Positions 55,176-64,000 of a stretch of 64,000 nt of DNA are shown in pieces. How positions within the stretch are numbered: position 1 is the first letter of the stretch; each line of letters starts with the position of its first letter. The notes under the pieces are model-generated. The model had not been told where the DNA came from. It did not search any database and saw only the letters and a program-made list of their open reading frames with translations. Origin of the DNA: an uncultured Gammaproteobacteria bacterium (lineage in GTDB: Bacteria; Pseudomonadota; Gammaproteobacteria; Pseudomonadales; Litorivicinaceae); the NCBI GenBank assembly GCA_913042205.1, contig CAJWIY010000003.1:1-64000 (forward strand), given 5' to 3'. A program made the position numbers and the translations under genes.

Positions 55176-55761
55176 TAAAACACTCGTCATAGCGAGTGGT
55201 AACCGCGGAAAATTGAAGGAACTCTCAAACCTTTTTGGCGACTTTGCGATCGAGGTGGTCTCTCAGGCAGAGCTCGGAGTAGCGTCACCCGAAGAAACAG
55301 GGCTCAGTTTTATTGAAAATGCACTCTTGAAGGCTCGTCATGCCTCAGCTGTCACCCATCTCCCCTCTCTAGCGGACGACTCAGGGTTAGTGATCCCAGC
55401 ATTAGATGGCGCCCCTGGCCTGTATTCAGCACGTTACGCCGGTGTGAACGCCTCCGATCAAGATAACGTGAGCTTATTGTTAGAACGTATGAAATACCTC
55501 TCGGGAGATAATCGATTGGGGTGCTATATCTGTGCGCTTGCTCTTATTCGCAATGCATCAGATCCAGATCCTTTGGTGGTCGTGGGTCGGTGGCCAGGTA
55601 AAATTACACGCGCTCCTCGCGGCGATAGCGGTTTTGGTTATGACCCAGTATTTCTTCCCGACAACCTCGACCAAACCGCGGCAGAGATCGACCCACAGGT
55701 TAAAAATCAGCTCAGTCACAGGGGTCAAGCTGTCGCCGAACTGAGGTCCCTCCTGCGTTGA
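55165..55761 (+). CDS. rdgB: XTP/dITP diphosphatase RdgB
   Basis: LVIASGNRGKLKELSNLF, FIENALLKARHAS, LADDSGLVIPALDGAPGLYSARYAG; start likely MWTNKT at 55165. Confidence 0.95.
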   Translation: MWTNKTLVIASGNRGKLKELSNLFGDFAIEVVSQAELGVASPEETGLSFIENALLKARHASAVTHLPSLADDSGLVIPALDGAPGLYSARYAGVNASDQDNVSLLLERMKYLSGDNRLGCYICALALIRNASDPDPLVVVGRWPGKITRAPRGDSGFGYDPVFLPDNLDQTAAEIDPQVKNQLSHRGQAVAELRSLLR

Positions 55762-56879
55762 GAGATCTACCCCGCGCACTCTACGTCCACATCCCATGGT
55801 GCATCAAGAAGTGTCCGTATTGCGATTTCAATAGCCACGAACAGGCCGATCCTGACTTTGCGGGATACGGACGGGCACTAGTTGACGATTTGGACGCTGA
55901 TCTTGAGCGCTATGGATCAACGCCTTTTGTTTCACTATTCTTTGGTGGGGGCACTCCAAGCCTATTTCCTCCTAAACATCTCGAACCGCTCTTTCACCGA
56001 CTCAATGACCTTAGTTTGATCTCGAGTGGAACTGAAGTTTCGCTTGAATCCAATCCTGGAACTTTAGATTTAGGCCATCTACAGGGGTATCACGATTTAG
56101 GGATCAATCGACTTTCTGTTGGTGTTCAAAGCTTCAACAGGGATGTACTCAAGGCACTCGGTCGCATCCACGACGGAGGCCAAGCAGTCGCCATGATCGA
56201 GCGAGCAAAAGCGATCGGTTTCGAACGCCTCAACGTCGATCTTATGCACGGGACTCCAGATCAGACGCCCGCGATTGCACGTGAAGATCTAAACATCGTC
56301 AGAGATCTAGGGATTAGCCACCTATCTTGGTACCAACTCACAATCGAACCGAACACTAGTTTTTATTCAAAGCCGCCTAAACTTCCAAACGAAGATACCC
56401 TCGAAGCGACCGAAGAAATTGGAAGCACGGTTATTACATCCATGGGGCTTCAGCAGTACGAGGTGTCTGCATTTGCCACACCAGGCGAAGAGGCCAAACA
56501 TAATATGAACTACTGGGAGTTTGGTGATTACTTTGGTATCGGTGCGGGGGCACACGGAAAAATCACAACCAAGCGAGGAGTGGTTCGCACGCGGCGCACC
56601 CGACAGCCATCAAATTATCTGGCACGAACCGATGTCCATGCTGAAGTACACCCACTTTCAGACGGTCATCTAGGTACTGAGTGTTTGATGAATGGCCTCC
56701 GACTCAAATCAGGAATCTCGTACACGTACTTTAAACAAAGGACAGGTCTGGATCCGGTTGAGTTCCGCGCAGCGCATTTGATGGAAGCCGACCGATTGAA
56801 CCTACTAACACCGGAACGATTCCAGACATCAAAACTTGGCTGGCGCCATCTCAATCATATTTTAGAGATGCTTATCTGA
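55758..56879 (+). CDS. hemW: HemW (heme chaperone, CPO-like radical SAM)
   Basis: ALYVHIPWCIKKCPYCDFNSH, SLFFGGGTPSLFPP, GVQSFNRDVLKALGRIHDG; TTG start. Confidence 0.95.
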   Translation: MRDLPRALYVHIPWCIKKCPYCDFNSHEQADPDFAGYGRALVDDLDADLERYGSTPFVSLFFGGGTPSLFPPKHLEPLFHRLNDLSLISSGTEVSLESNPGTLDLGHLQGYHDLGINRLSVGVQSFNRDVLKALGRIHDGGQAVAMIERAKAIGFERLNVDLMHGTPDQTPAIAREDLNIVRDLGISHLSWYQLTIEPNTSFYSKPPKLPNEDTLEATEEIGSTVITSMGLQQYEVSAFATPGEEAKHNMNYWEFGDYFGIGAGAHGKITTKRGVVRTRRTRQPSNYLARTDVHAEVHPLSDGHLGTECLMNGLRLKSGISYTYFKQRTGLDPVEFRAAHLMEADRLNLLTPERFQTSKLGWRHLNHILEMLI

Positions 56880-57566
56880 AGCCTGTCTATGGTATAAAAG
56901 ATCGAAGACAGCGTGCCCTAGACGCTCACCACGAACCTCGAACTTTGTAATAGGACGACGTTCCGGGCGCATCACGAAATCCCCGGCCTCAGACGTGTTA
57001 TACCAAGCAACGTTTTGACTAAACATTTCAACCATCGACTCAGCATAAGGCGCCCAGTCAGTCGCCAAATGACAAAAACCTCCCAAACGCACGCGACGTG
57101 CGAGGAGACTGATAAAGTCTGGTTGAACGATACGTCGTTTGTGATGACGCTTTTTATGCCATGGATCAGGAAAATAGATCTGCACACCCTCAAGTGACTG
57201 GGGGCTGAACCCACCTGACAAAACCTCAACAGCGTCCTCGCAAATCACTCGAAGATTGGTGACGCCAACCTTTTTGGCCTCGTTCATTAAGCGACCCACC
57301 CCGGGTTTATGCACTTCCACACCAATAAAGTCAAAATCGGGTTCGTTAATTGTCTGCCGTAGCAGCGAATCGCCCATACCAAAACCGATTTCAAACACAA
57401 CCGGGGCTTCGCGACCAAATATTGTCCGTAGATTGAGTGGACGATGATTACAAACCAGCCCATACTCATCCCAAAGAGTCTGGTACGCTCTATTTTGTGC
57501 ATCGGTCATCCGGCCCGGGCGGAGAACAAAGCTCCGAATTGTGCGTTTTTTCGTGTCTTCGATCAT
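56862..57566 (-). CDS. trmB: tRNA (guanine-N7-)-methyltransferase
   Basis: VFEIGFGMGDSLL, IYFPDPWHKKRHHKRRIVQPDF. Confidence 0.96.
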   Translation of the reverse strand: MIEDTKKRTIRSFVLRPGRMTDAQNRAYQTLWDEYGLVCNHRPLNLRTIFGREAPVVFEIGFGMGDSLLRQTINEPDFDFIGVEVHKPGVGRLMNEAKKVGVTNLRVICEDAVEVLSGGFSPQSLEGVQIYFPDPWHKKRHHKRRIVQPDFISLLARRVRLGGFCHLATDWAPYAESMVEMFSQNVAWYNTSEAGDFVMRPERRPITKFEVRGERLGHAVFDLLYHRQASDKHL

Positions 57567-57581
57567 TCGATCATTCGATCA
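57558..57581. repeat. 8-bp tandem repeat, 3 perfect copies (TTCGATCA)
   Basis: 57558-57565, 57566-57573, 57574-57581; spans the thiG stop and trmB start. Confidence 0.9.
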
Positions 57582-58350
57582 AACCAGTCTCTGGACTTGA
57601 GGCGTCGGCATAGCGCTTTCTCGGCATCCGTCCAGCCTCGTAAGCTAGACGTCCACTTTCGATAGCAAGACGCATCGCTCGCGCCATCTTAACCGGATCG
57701 CTTGCTTCAGCGATTGCGGTATTCATCAAAACACCGTCGCAACCAAGCTCCATAGCAACGGTCGCATCAGATGCTGTACCTACACCAGCATCGACGATGA
57801 CGGGAACTTTCAAGCTATCGAGGATCTCACGGATATTGTAGGTGTTTTGAAGACCAAGTCCTGATCCTATAGGCGCTCCAAGCGGCATGACGGCGACACA
57901 GCCAATAGCTTCGAGCTCGATCGCGATCAGTGGATCATCAGACGTATACACCATCACCTCAAAACGATCTTCCACCAGCGTGCGCGCCGCGCTTAATGTC
58001 TCGACTACATTAGGGTAAAGTGTCCGAGACTTTGAAATGACCTCAAGTTTTACAAGGTTATGGCCATCCAACAGTTCGCGTGCAAGCCGACAGGTTCGCA
58101 CGGCATCATCAGCCGTGTGGCACCCTGCAGTATTCGGTAGTAGCGTGTAATGATCAGGAGAGATCACATCCAGTAGATGCGGTTCATTTGGATTCTGACC
58201 CAAATTGGTCCTGCGCACAGCCATTGTAACCACGTCAGCACCACTTGCCTTAATCGCACGGCCCGTCTCATCCAAATCACGGTATTTCCCAGTGCCCACA
58301 AGCAATCTAGATTTGAGCGTGTACGAGCCTACCTGAATTGCGTCTGTCAC
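57571..58350 (-). CDS. thiG: thiazole synthase
   Basis: [65 protein letters not shown]. Confidence 0.97.
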   Translation of the reverse strand: MTDAIQVGSYTLKSRLLVGTGKYRDLDETGRAIKASGADVVTMAVRRTNLGQNPNEPHLLDVISPDHYTLLPNTAGCHTADDAVRTCRLARELLDGHNLVKLEVISKSRTLYPNVVETLSAARTLVEDRFEVMVYTSDDPLIAIELEAIGCVAVMPLGAPIGSGLGLQNTYNIREILDSLKVPVIVDAGVGTASDATVAMELGCDGVLMNTAIAEASDPVKMARAMRLAIESGRLAYEAGRMPRKRYADASSPETGLIE

Positions 58351-58548
58351 TTAACCCCCCCCGATCGCGTGTACGATCTCAAGAACGTCACCTTCCACTA
58401 GCATGACACTAGAGAATTGCGATTTCGGCACAATCTCGCCATTGAGCTCAACCGCGATCCGATGCCCAAGCAGTAATCTAGAATTCAAGTAGCTATCGAG
58501 GCTTTGAGCCTCAATCTCCTCATTCTGACCGTTCACCGATACTTGCAT
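58351..58548 (-). CDS. thiS: sulfur carrier protein ThiS
   Basis: MQVSVNGQNEEIEAQSL...VEGDVLEIVHAIGGG, terminal GG; start likely 58548. Confidence 0.93.
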   Translation of the reverse strand: MQVSVNGQNEEIEAQSLDSYLNSRLLLGHRIAVELNGEIVPKSQFSSVMLVEGDVLEIVHAIGGG

Positions 58549-58564
58549 ACGTATTCCCTTTAAC

Positions 58565-58590
58565 AAAAAAGGCCGCATCAGCGGCCCTTT
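58565..58590 (-). terminator. Rho-independent terminator of rpoH
   Basis: Minus strand GGGCCGC-TGAT-GCGGCC-TTTTTT. Confidence 0.85.
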
Positions 58591-58608
58591 CAAAAGAATA
58601 GCTGTAGC

Positions 58609-59463
58609 CTAAGCAACGAGTGCAGTTTTCACTTTCTTCATTGCATTCTTCTCGAGTTGCCGGATACGCTCCGCAGAGACATTATACTTGCCGGCGAGCT
58701 CATGAAGAGTGGCTTTTTGATCAGTCAACCAGCGACTCGCGAGAATATCTTTACTCCGATCGTCTAAATCGGCCAATGCCGAATACAAACGGCCCGTCGA
58801 ATCTTGCGTCCAATCCTGTTTCTCCAGTATCTGCGCTGGATCAGCATCGGTCGCCTCTAAGTAGTGCGCTGGAGCTAAAGACAAGTCATCGTCGTCATCT
58901 GTATATCCGTCAAACGCCAGATCTTGGGCTGCTAAGCGGCCCTCCATCTGGCGAACAACTTCTTCGCTAACCCCTAAATCATTGGCAACACTCTTGACCT
59001 CGGCAGCAGTGAACCAGGCCAGTTTTTTCTTAGCACTTCGCAAATTAAAGAACATTTTACGTTGAGCTTTGGTAGTCGCTACCTTGACGACCCGCCAATT
59101 TCTCAGAATGTACTCATGCATTTCTGCTTTGATCCAGTGCACAGCAAAAGACACCAAGCGTACGCCCATCTCAGGGTTGAAGCGCTTGACGGCCTTCATG
59201 AGGCCCACGTTTCCCTCCTGTATCAGATCAGCCTGTGGCAGACCATATCCCGAGTAGCTGCGCGCAATGTGAACAACAAACCGCAAATGCGACATAACTA
59301 GTGATCGCGCCGACTCAAGATCATCGTCGTAATACAACTTATCAGCCAGTTTCTTTTCTTCTTCCGCAGTCAAAATTGGGATCTGGCTAACTGCCTGAAC
59401 GTAGGCCTCGATTTGACCACCCGGGAGAAGAACTTCTACAGGTAAATTCGATTTTTTCGGCAT
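58609..59463 (-). CDS. rpoH: RNA polymerase sigma factor RpoH (sigma-32)
   Basis: [68 protein letters not shown] RpoH box; start likely 59463. Confidence 0.97.
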   Translation of the reverse strand: MPKKSNLPVEVLLPGGQIEAYVQAVSQIPILTAEEEKKLADKLYYDDDLESARSLVMSHLRFVVHIARSYSGYGLPQADLIQEGNVGLMKAVKRFNPEMGVRLVSFAVHWIKAEMHEYILRNWRVVKVATTKAQRKMFFNLRSAKKKLAWFTAAEVKSVANDLGVSEEVVRQMEGRLAAQDLAFDGYTDDDDDLSLAPAHYLEATDADPAQILEKQDWTQDSTGRLYSALADLDDRSKDILASRWLTDQKATLHELAGKYNVSAERIRQLEKNAMKKVKTALVA

Positions 59464-59534
59464 TAAACACCTCGTTTCAGCTAACTCTTGCATACGTACC
59501 GTCGCTGACCTCCCTGTTGACCATTGTTAAATAT

Positions 59535-59562
59535 ACAGACAATTTCCTGTTTTTTTAGTTCC
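59535..59562 (-). promoter_or_regulatory. Putative sigma-E-type promoter of rpoH
   Basis: Minus strand GGAACTA-N15-GTCTGT, close to GGAACTT-N15/16-GTCTAA. Confidence 0.5.
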
Positions 59563-59602
59563 ACTACGCTAGAAATCAAGTGTGATTCGCGCCTTTTTGT
59601 CC

Positions 59603-60508
59603 TTAATCAAGAGCTTTAAGTCGCTGACTCACAGCACGTTCCGCGCCAATCCAACTCGCCAACAACGCTACAATAGCCACACCGATAAGTGTTCTGTCGT
59701 CGACGGGAAGGTATTCCAGGCTTGGATCTAAAGCCTTTAGGTTTGAATTTAAGAGGTTAGAGAATAACTCATTTAAGGAAGTAATCACAAGGCAGGCAAT
59801 AAATCCCGAGAGAATGCCTAGCCATATTGCACGATACAAATAGGGTCTTCGGATAAATCGCTTCGACGCACCGAGCAGTGTGTAAAGTTCGATACGACGT
59901 TGATCATCGACTACATCAGCTGCAGCTACAAGAAAAACAGCCATCAGCACACCAAGAACGGCGAGACCAGATAGCCCAATACCAAGTAACCCTAGCTTTT
60001 CTACCAAGGATGCATATCGAACCCGGGTCGACGGATAATAACGCAACGACAAGACGCGTTTGTCAGCCAGCAAGGTCGTTAGGATATTGTCTTCAATTAC
60101 TTTGAGAGCTCGAATCGAAAACTTCAAGCGGAGTGCGTCGGGAAGGGGATTATTAGCCTGAAGCTCAGTTATCGGACCCAATCCGTCTTGCGCGCTAAGC
60201 TCTCTTAAGGCAATAGTTTTTGGCACGAAAATAACCTGCTCAATCTCCTCCATCTCGGCGAGAACACGCTCCAGCTCGATTCTCGCCTCAACATCAAGTT
60301 CCTTATTCAAAAATACGATAGCTTCACTCTGCACGGCCTCCTCCGGCACCAGAGAAGACATGCTGAGCCATATCTGAGCCAGCCAACCTGGTATGGCTAA
60401 TAGGATACCCAATAAACAAACCAGGACCATAAACTGGGTCAATCGATCAGCTGTCCGTTTCCACGCATCCTTAATGGCTTGCGAATGATCCAAAAGCCAG
60501 CGATTCAT
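59603..60508 (-). CDS. ftsX: cell division protein FtsX
   Basis: Four TM topology; ELYTLLGASKRFIRRPYLYRAIWLGILSG; co-oriented with ftsE. Confidence 0.93.
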   Translation of the reverse strand: MNRWLLDHSQAIKDAWKRTADRLTQFMVLVCLLGILLAIPGWLAQIWLSMSSLVPEEAVQSEAIVFLNKELDVEARIELERVLAEMEEIEQVIFVPKTIALRELSAQDGLGPITELQANNPLPDALRLKFSIRALKVIEDNILTTLLADKRVLSLRYYPSTRVRYASLVEKLGLLGIGLSGLAVLGVLMAVFLVAAADVVDDQRRIELYTLLGASKRFIRRPYLYRAIWLGILSGFIACLVITSLNELFSNLLNSNLKALDPSLEYLPVDDRTLIGVAIVALLASWIGAERAVSQRLKALD

Positions 60509-61179
60509 TACCTCGGCCCCATTCCATCAGAAACCAAACGGCCTTTTTCAATCACAAGCCGACGAAATGGTAAAGAGTCAACCACAGCGCGCTCGTGTGT
60601 GGCGACCAAGATGGTTACCCCTAACTGTTGAAACTGGGTGAACATTCTCATCACGCGTGCCGATAACTCTGGATCTAGGTTCCCAGTTGGCTCATCTGCA
60701 ACCAAAAGTGCTGGCCTATGGACAATCGCTCGCGCTATTCCGACACGTTGCTGCTGCCCGCCAGATAAGAAGCGTGGGCTGGCATTTGCTTGATCAGAAA
60801 GATCGACCCTCGACAAGGCAGCTTTGACCCGCTTCGGAATTTCAGATTCGCTGAACCCTGAGATTCTCAGCGGTAACGCAATATTATCATATACCGAAAG
60901 ATCATATTCGAGATTAGGATCTTGAAATACAACTCCGACACGCCGCCGATAGCGCGCCAATTTTTCACCAGACAAAGTTGATAAATCTGAACCCGCCACC
61001 CGTACAATACCTGATGAAGATTTTTCCAGGCCAAGGATCAAACGCAGTAAAGTAGACTTACCTGCTCCAGACTGTCCGGTCAAAAAAGCCATCTCCCCCG
61101 GTGCCAGACGGAAATTAACATCTGAGAGCGCCTCACGGTGTCCTTCATACATCTTAGCGACACCCTCAAACTCTATCAC
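60508..61179 (-). CDS. ftsE: cell division ATP-binding protein FtsE
   Basis: LTGQSGAGKSTLLRLILGLE, LSGGQQQRVGIARAIVHRPALLVADEPTGNLDPELS. Confidence 0.97.
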   Translation of the reverse strand: MIEFEGVAKMYEGHREALSDVNFRLAPGEMAFLTGQSGAGKSTLLRLILGLEKSSSGIVRVAGSDLSTLSGEKLARYRRRVGVVFQDPNLEYDLSVYDNIALPLRISGFSESEIPKRVKAALSRVDLSDQANASPRFLSGGQQQRVGIARAIVHRPALLVADEPTGNLDPELSARVMRMFTQFQQLGVTILVATHERAVVDSLPFRRLVIEKGRLVSDGMGPR

Positions 61180-62246
61180 TCGCCAGTCTCCGCGAAGATA
61201 GCATCAACGAATGACGTCGCATCAAAGACCCTTAAGTCCTCTGCCCTTTCACCGAGGCCGACATAACGAATCGGTAACCCAAATTCTCGAGCAAGCGCAA
61301 AAATCACACCACCCTTGGCCGTGCCATCGAGCTTGGTCAGTACCAGCCCAGTTGGCCGAATAGCTTTCGTAAACTCTCGTGTTTGACTAATGGCATTTTG
61401 ACCGGTGCCGGCATCTAAAACCAGCAGCACCTCATGTGGCGCACCGATATCCAATTTGGCTAGTACGCGACCGATCTTCTCAAGCTCACTCATTAGGTTT
61501 GTCTTGTTTTGAAGACGACCAGCAGTATCAGCTAGAACGATATCAGTACCGCGAGCTTTTGCAGATTCACACGCGTCGTATAAGACTGATGCCGAATCCG
61601 CTCCCGTATCTTGTGCAATCACAGGAACCCCGTTTCGCTCGCCCCAGCTTTTCAACTGCTCAATAGCTGCTGCTCGAAAAGTATCACCTGCGGCTAGAAG
61701 CACGGTTTTTCCTCCTCCCTGATAACGATGCGCTAATTTCCCAATAGTGGTTGTCTTACCGACTCCGTTCACACCAATCATCAAAATCACATGTGGCACA
61801 TTTGCACCTTCTTCAACAGTTGCCTCAGGTAACCTTAGAGTGGAAGCCAAAATTTCTTTAATAAGTGTAAGGAGCCCGTCGGGATCCGAAATACCTTCCT
61901 GCTTTGAACGCTCTTGAAGCTTGTCCAGCACCCAATCGGTGGTATCTACGCCGACGTCTGATGTCAGAAGAATCGCCTCAAGATCGTCACGAATTTCCTC
62001 ATTAAAGCCGTCACTGAATATGCGTCTTAACCCACTCGATAATTGCGCACGAGAGCGCGAAAGCGCTCTAAAATAGCTAGTGGGCTTAGAGAGCTGTGTC
62101 GCTATGGGCTCCTTTACAACCTCTTGCTCTTTACCATCAGCCCGATAAGTCTGTTCCGGCATGTGTTTCTTCTGTCTAATCAAGAACCAAGAGGCAACTG
62201 CAATTAAAGTAGCTAAGCCAAAAAGAAGAAGTGAATCGAATAGCAT
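61176..62246 (-). CDS. ftsY: signal recognition particle receptor FtsY
   Basis: ILMIGVNGVGKTTTIGKLAHRYQ, DTFRAAAIEQLKSWGER, LVLTKLDGTAKGGVIFALA; start likely MLFDSL at 62246, the ORF extension to 62537 is antisense to rsmD. Confidence 0.96.
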   Translation of the reverse strand: MLFDSLLLFGLATLIAVASWFLIRQKKHMPEQTYRADGKEQEVVKEPIATQLSKPTSYFRALSRSRAQLSSGLRRIFSDGFNEEIRDDLEAILLTSDVGVDTTDWVLDKLQERSKQEGISDPDGLLTLIKEILASTLRLPEATVEEGANVPHVILMIGVNGVGKTTTIGKLAHRYQGGGKTVLLAAGDTFRAAAIEQLKSWGERNGVPVIAQDTGADSASVLYDACESAKARGTDIVLADTAGRLQNKTNLMSELEKIGRVLAKLDIGAPHEVLLVLDAGTGQNAISQTREFTKAIRPTGLVLTKLDGTAKGGVIFALAREFGLPIRYVGLGERAEDLRVFDATSFVDAIFAETGE

Positions 62247-62289
62247 CGCGACCGAAAATCCTAAAAATAGTATGACGAGATGATAGCAT

Positions 62290-64000
<1,711 letters not shown>

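Overview
This 64 kb window looks like core chromosome from a gammaproteobacterium, probably marine. It is densely packed with conserved housekeeping operons on both strands. Left to right: mutL (partial), amiC, tsaE, queG, orn-epmA-efp-rplI-(DUF2232)-rpsR-rpsF, hfq, purA-hisZ, serB-parC, a split persulfide-dioxygenase/DUF442 pair, murQ-glnS-cnoX, sufE-sufR-sufBCDS-sufT-Rieske, Nudix, a CarH/LitR-like MerR-B12 regulator, a membrane DnaJ protein, epmB-ribE-ubi monooxygenases-pepP, zapA-6S RNA-5-FCL, ilvA, rpiA, fba-pgk-tkt, metK-ahcY-rsmE-gshB-yqgE-ruvX-pyrR-pyrB-pyrC', yggS-proC-yggT-metXW-rdgB-hemW, trmB-thiGS, rpoH-ftsX-ftsE-ftsY, rsmD-coaD, mutM (partial). I see no prophage, IS element, CRISPR array, tRNA or rRNA, and no obvious large undescribed multi-gene system. 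The interesting signals are small and mostly regulatory: an SD-sequestering hairpin before rpsF, an exact IscR type-1-like palindrome on the sufR promoter, a 20-bp palindrome inside a consensus metK-ahcY promoter, 11-bp repeats upstream of a CarH-like regulator with altered cobalamin/photosensor motifs, a sigma-E-like rpoH promoter, an unannotated 30-aa membrane ORF with its own promoter, a possible YeeE/YedE gene remnant, and a catalytically degenerate dihydroorotase (PyrC'). Calls come from reading the sequence and from recalled family signatures; no searches were run.
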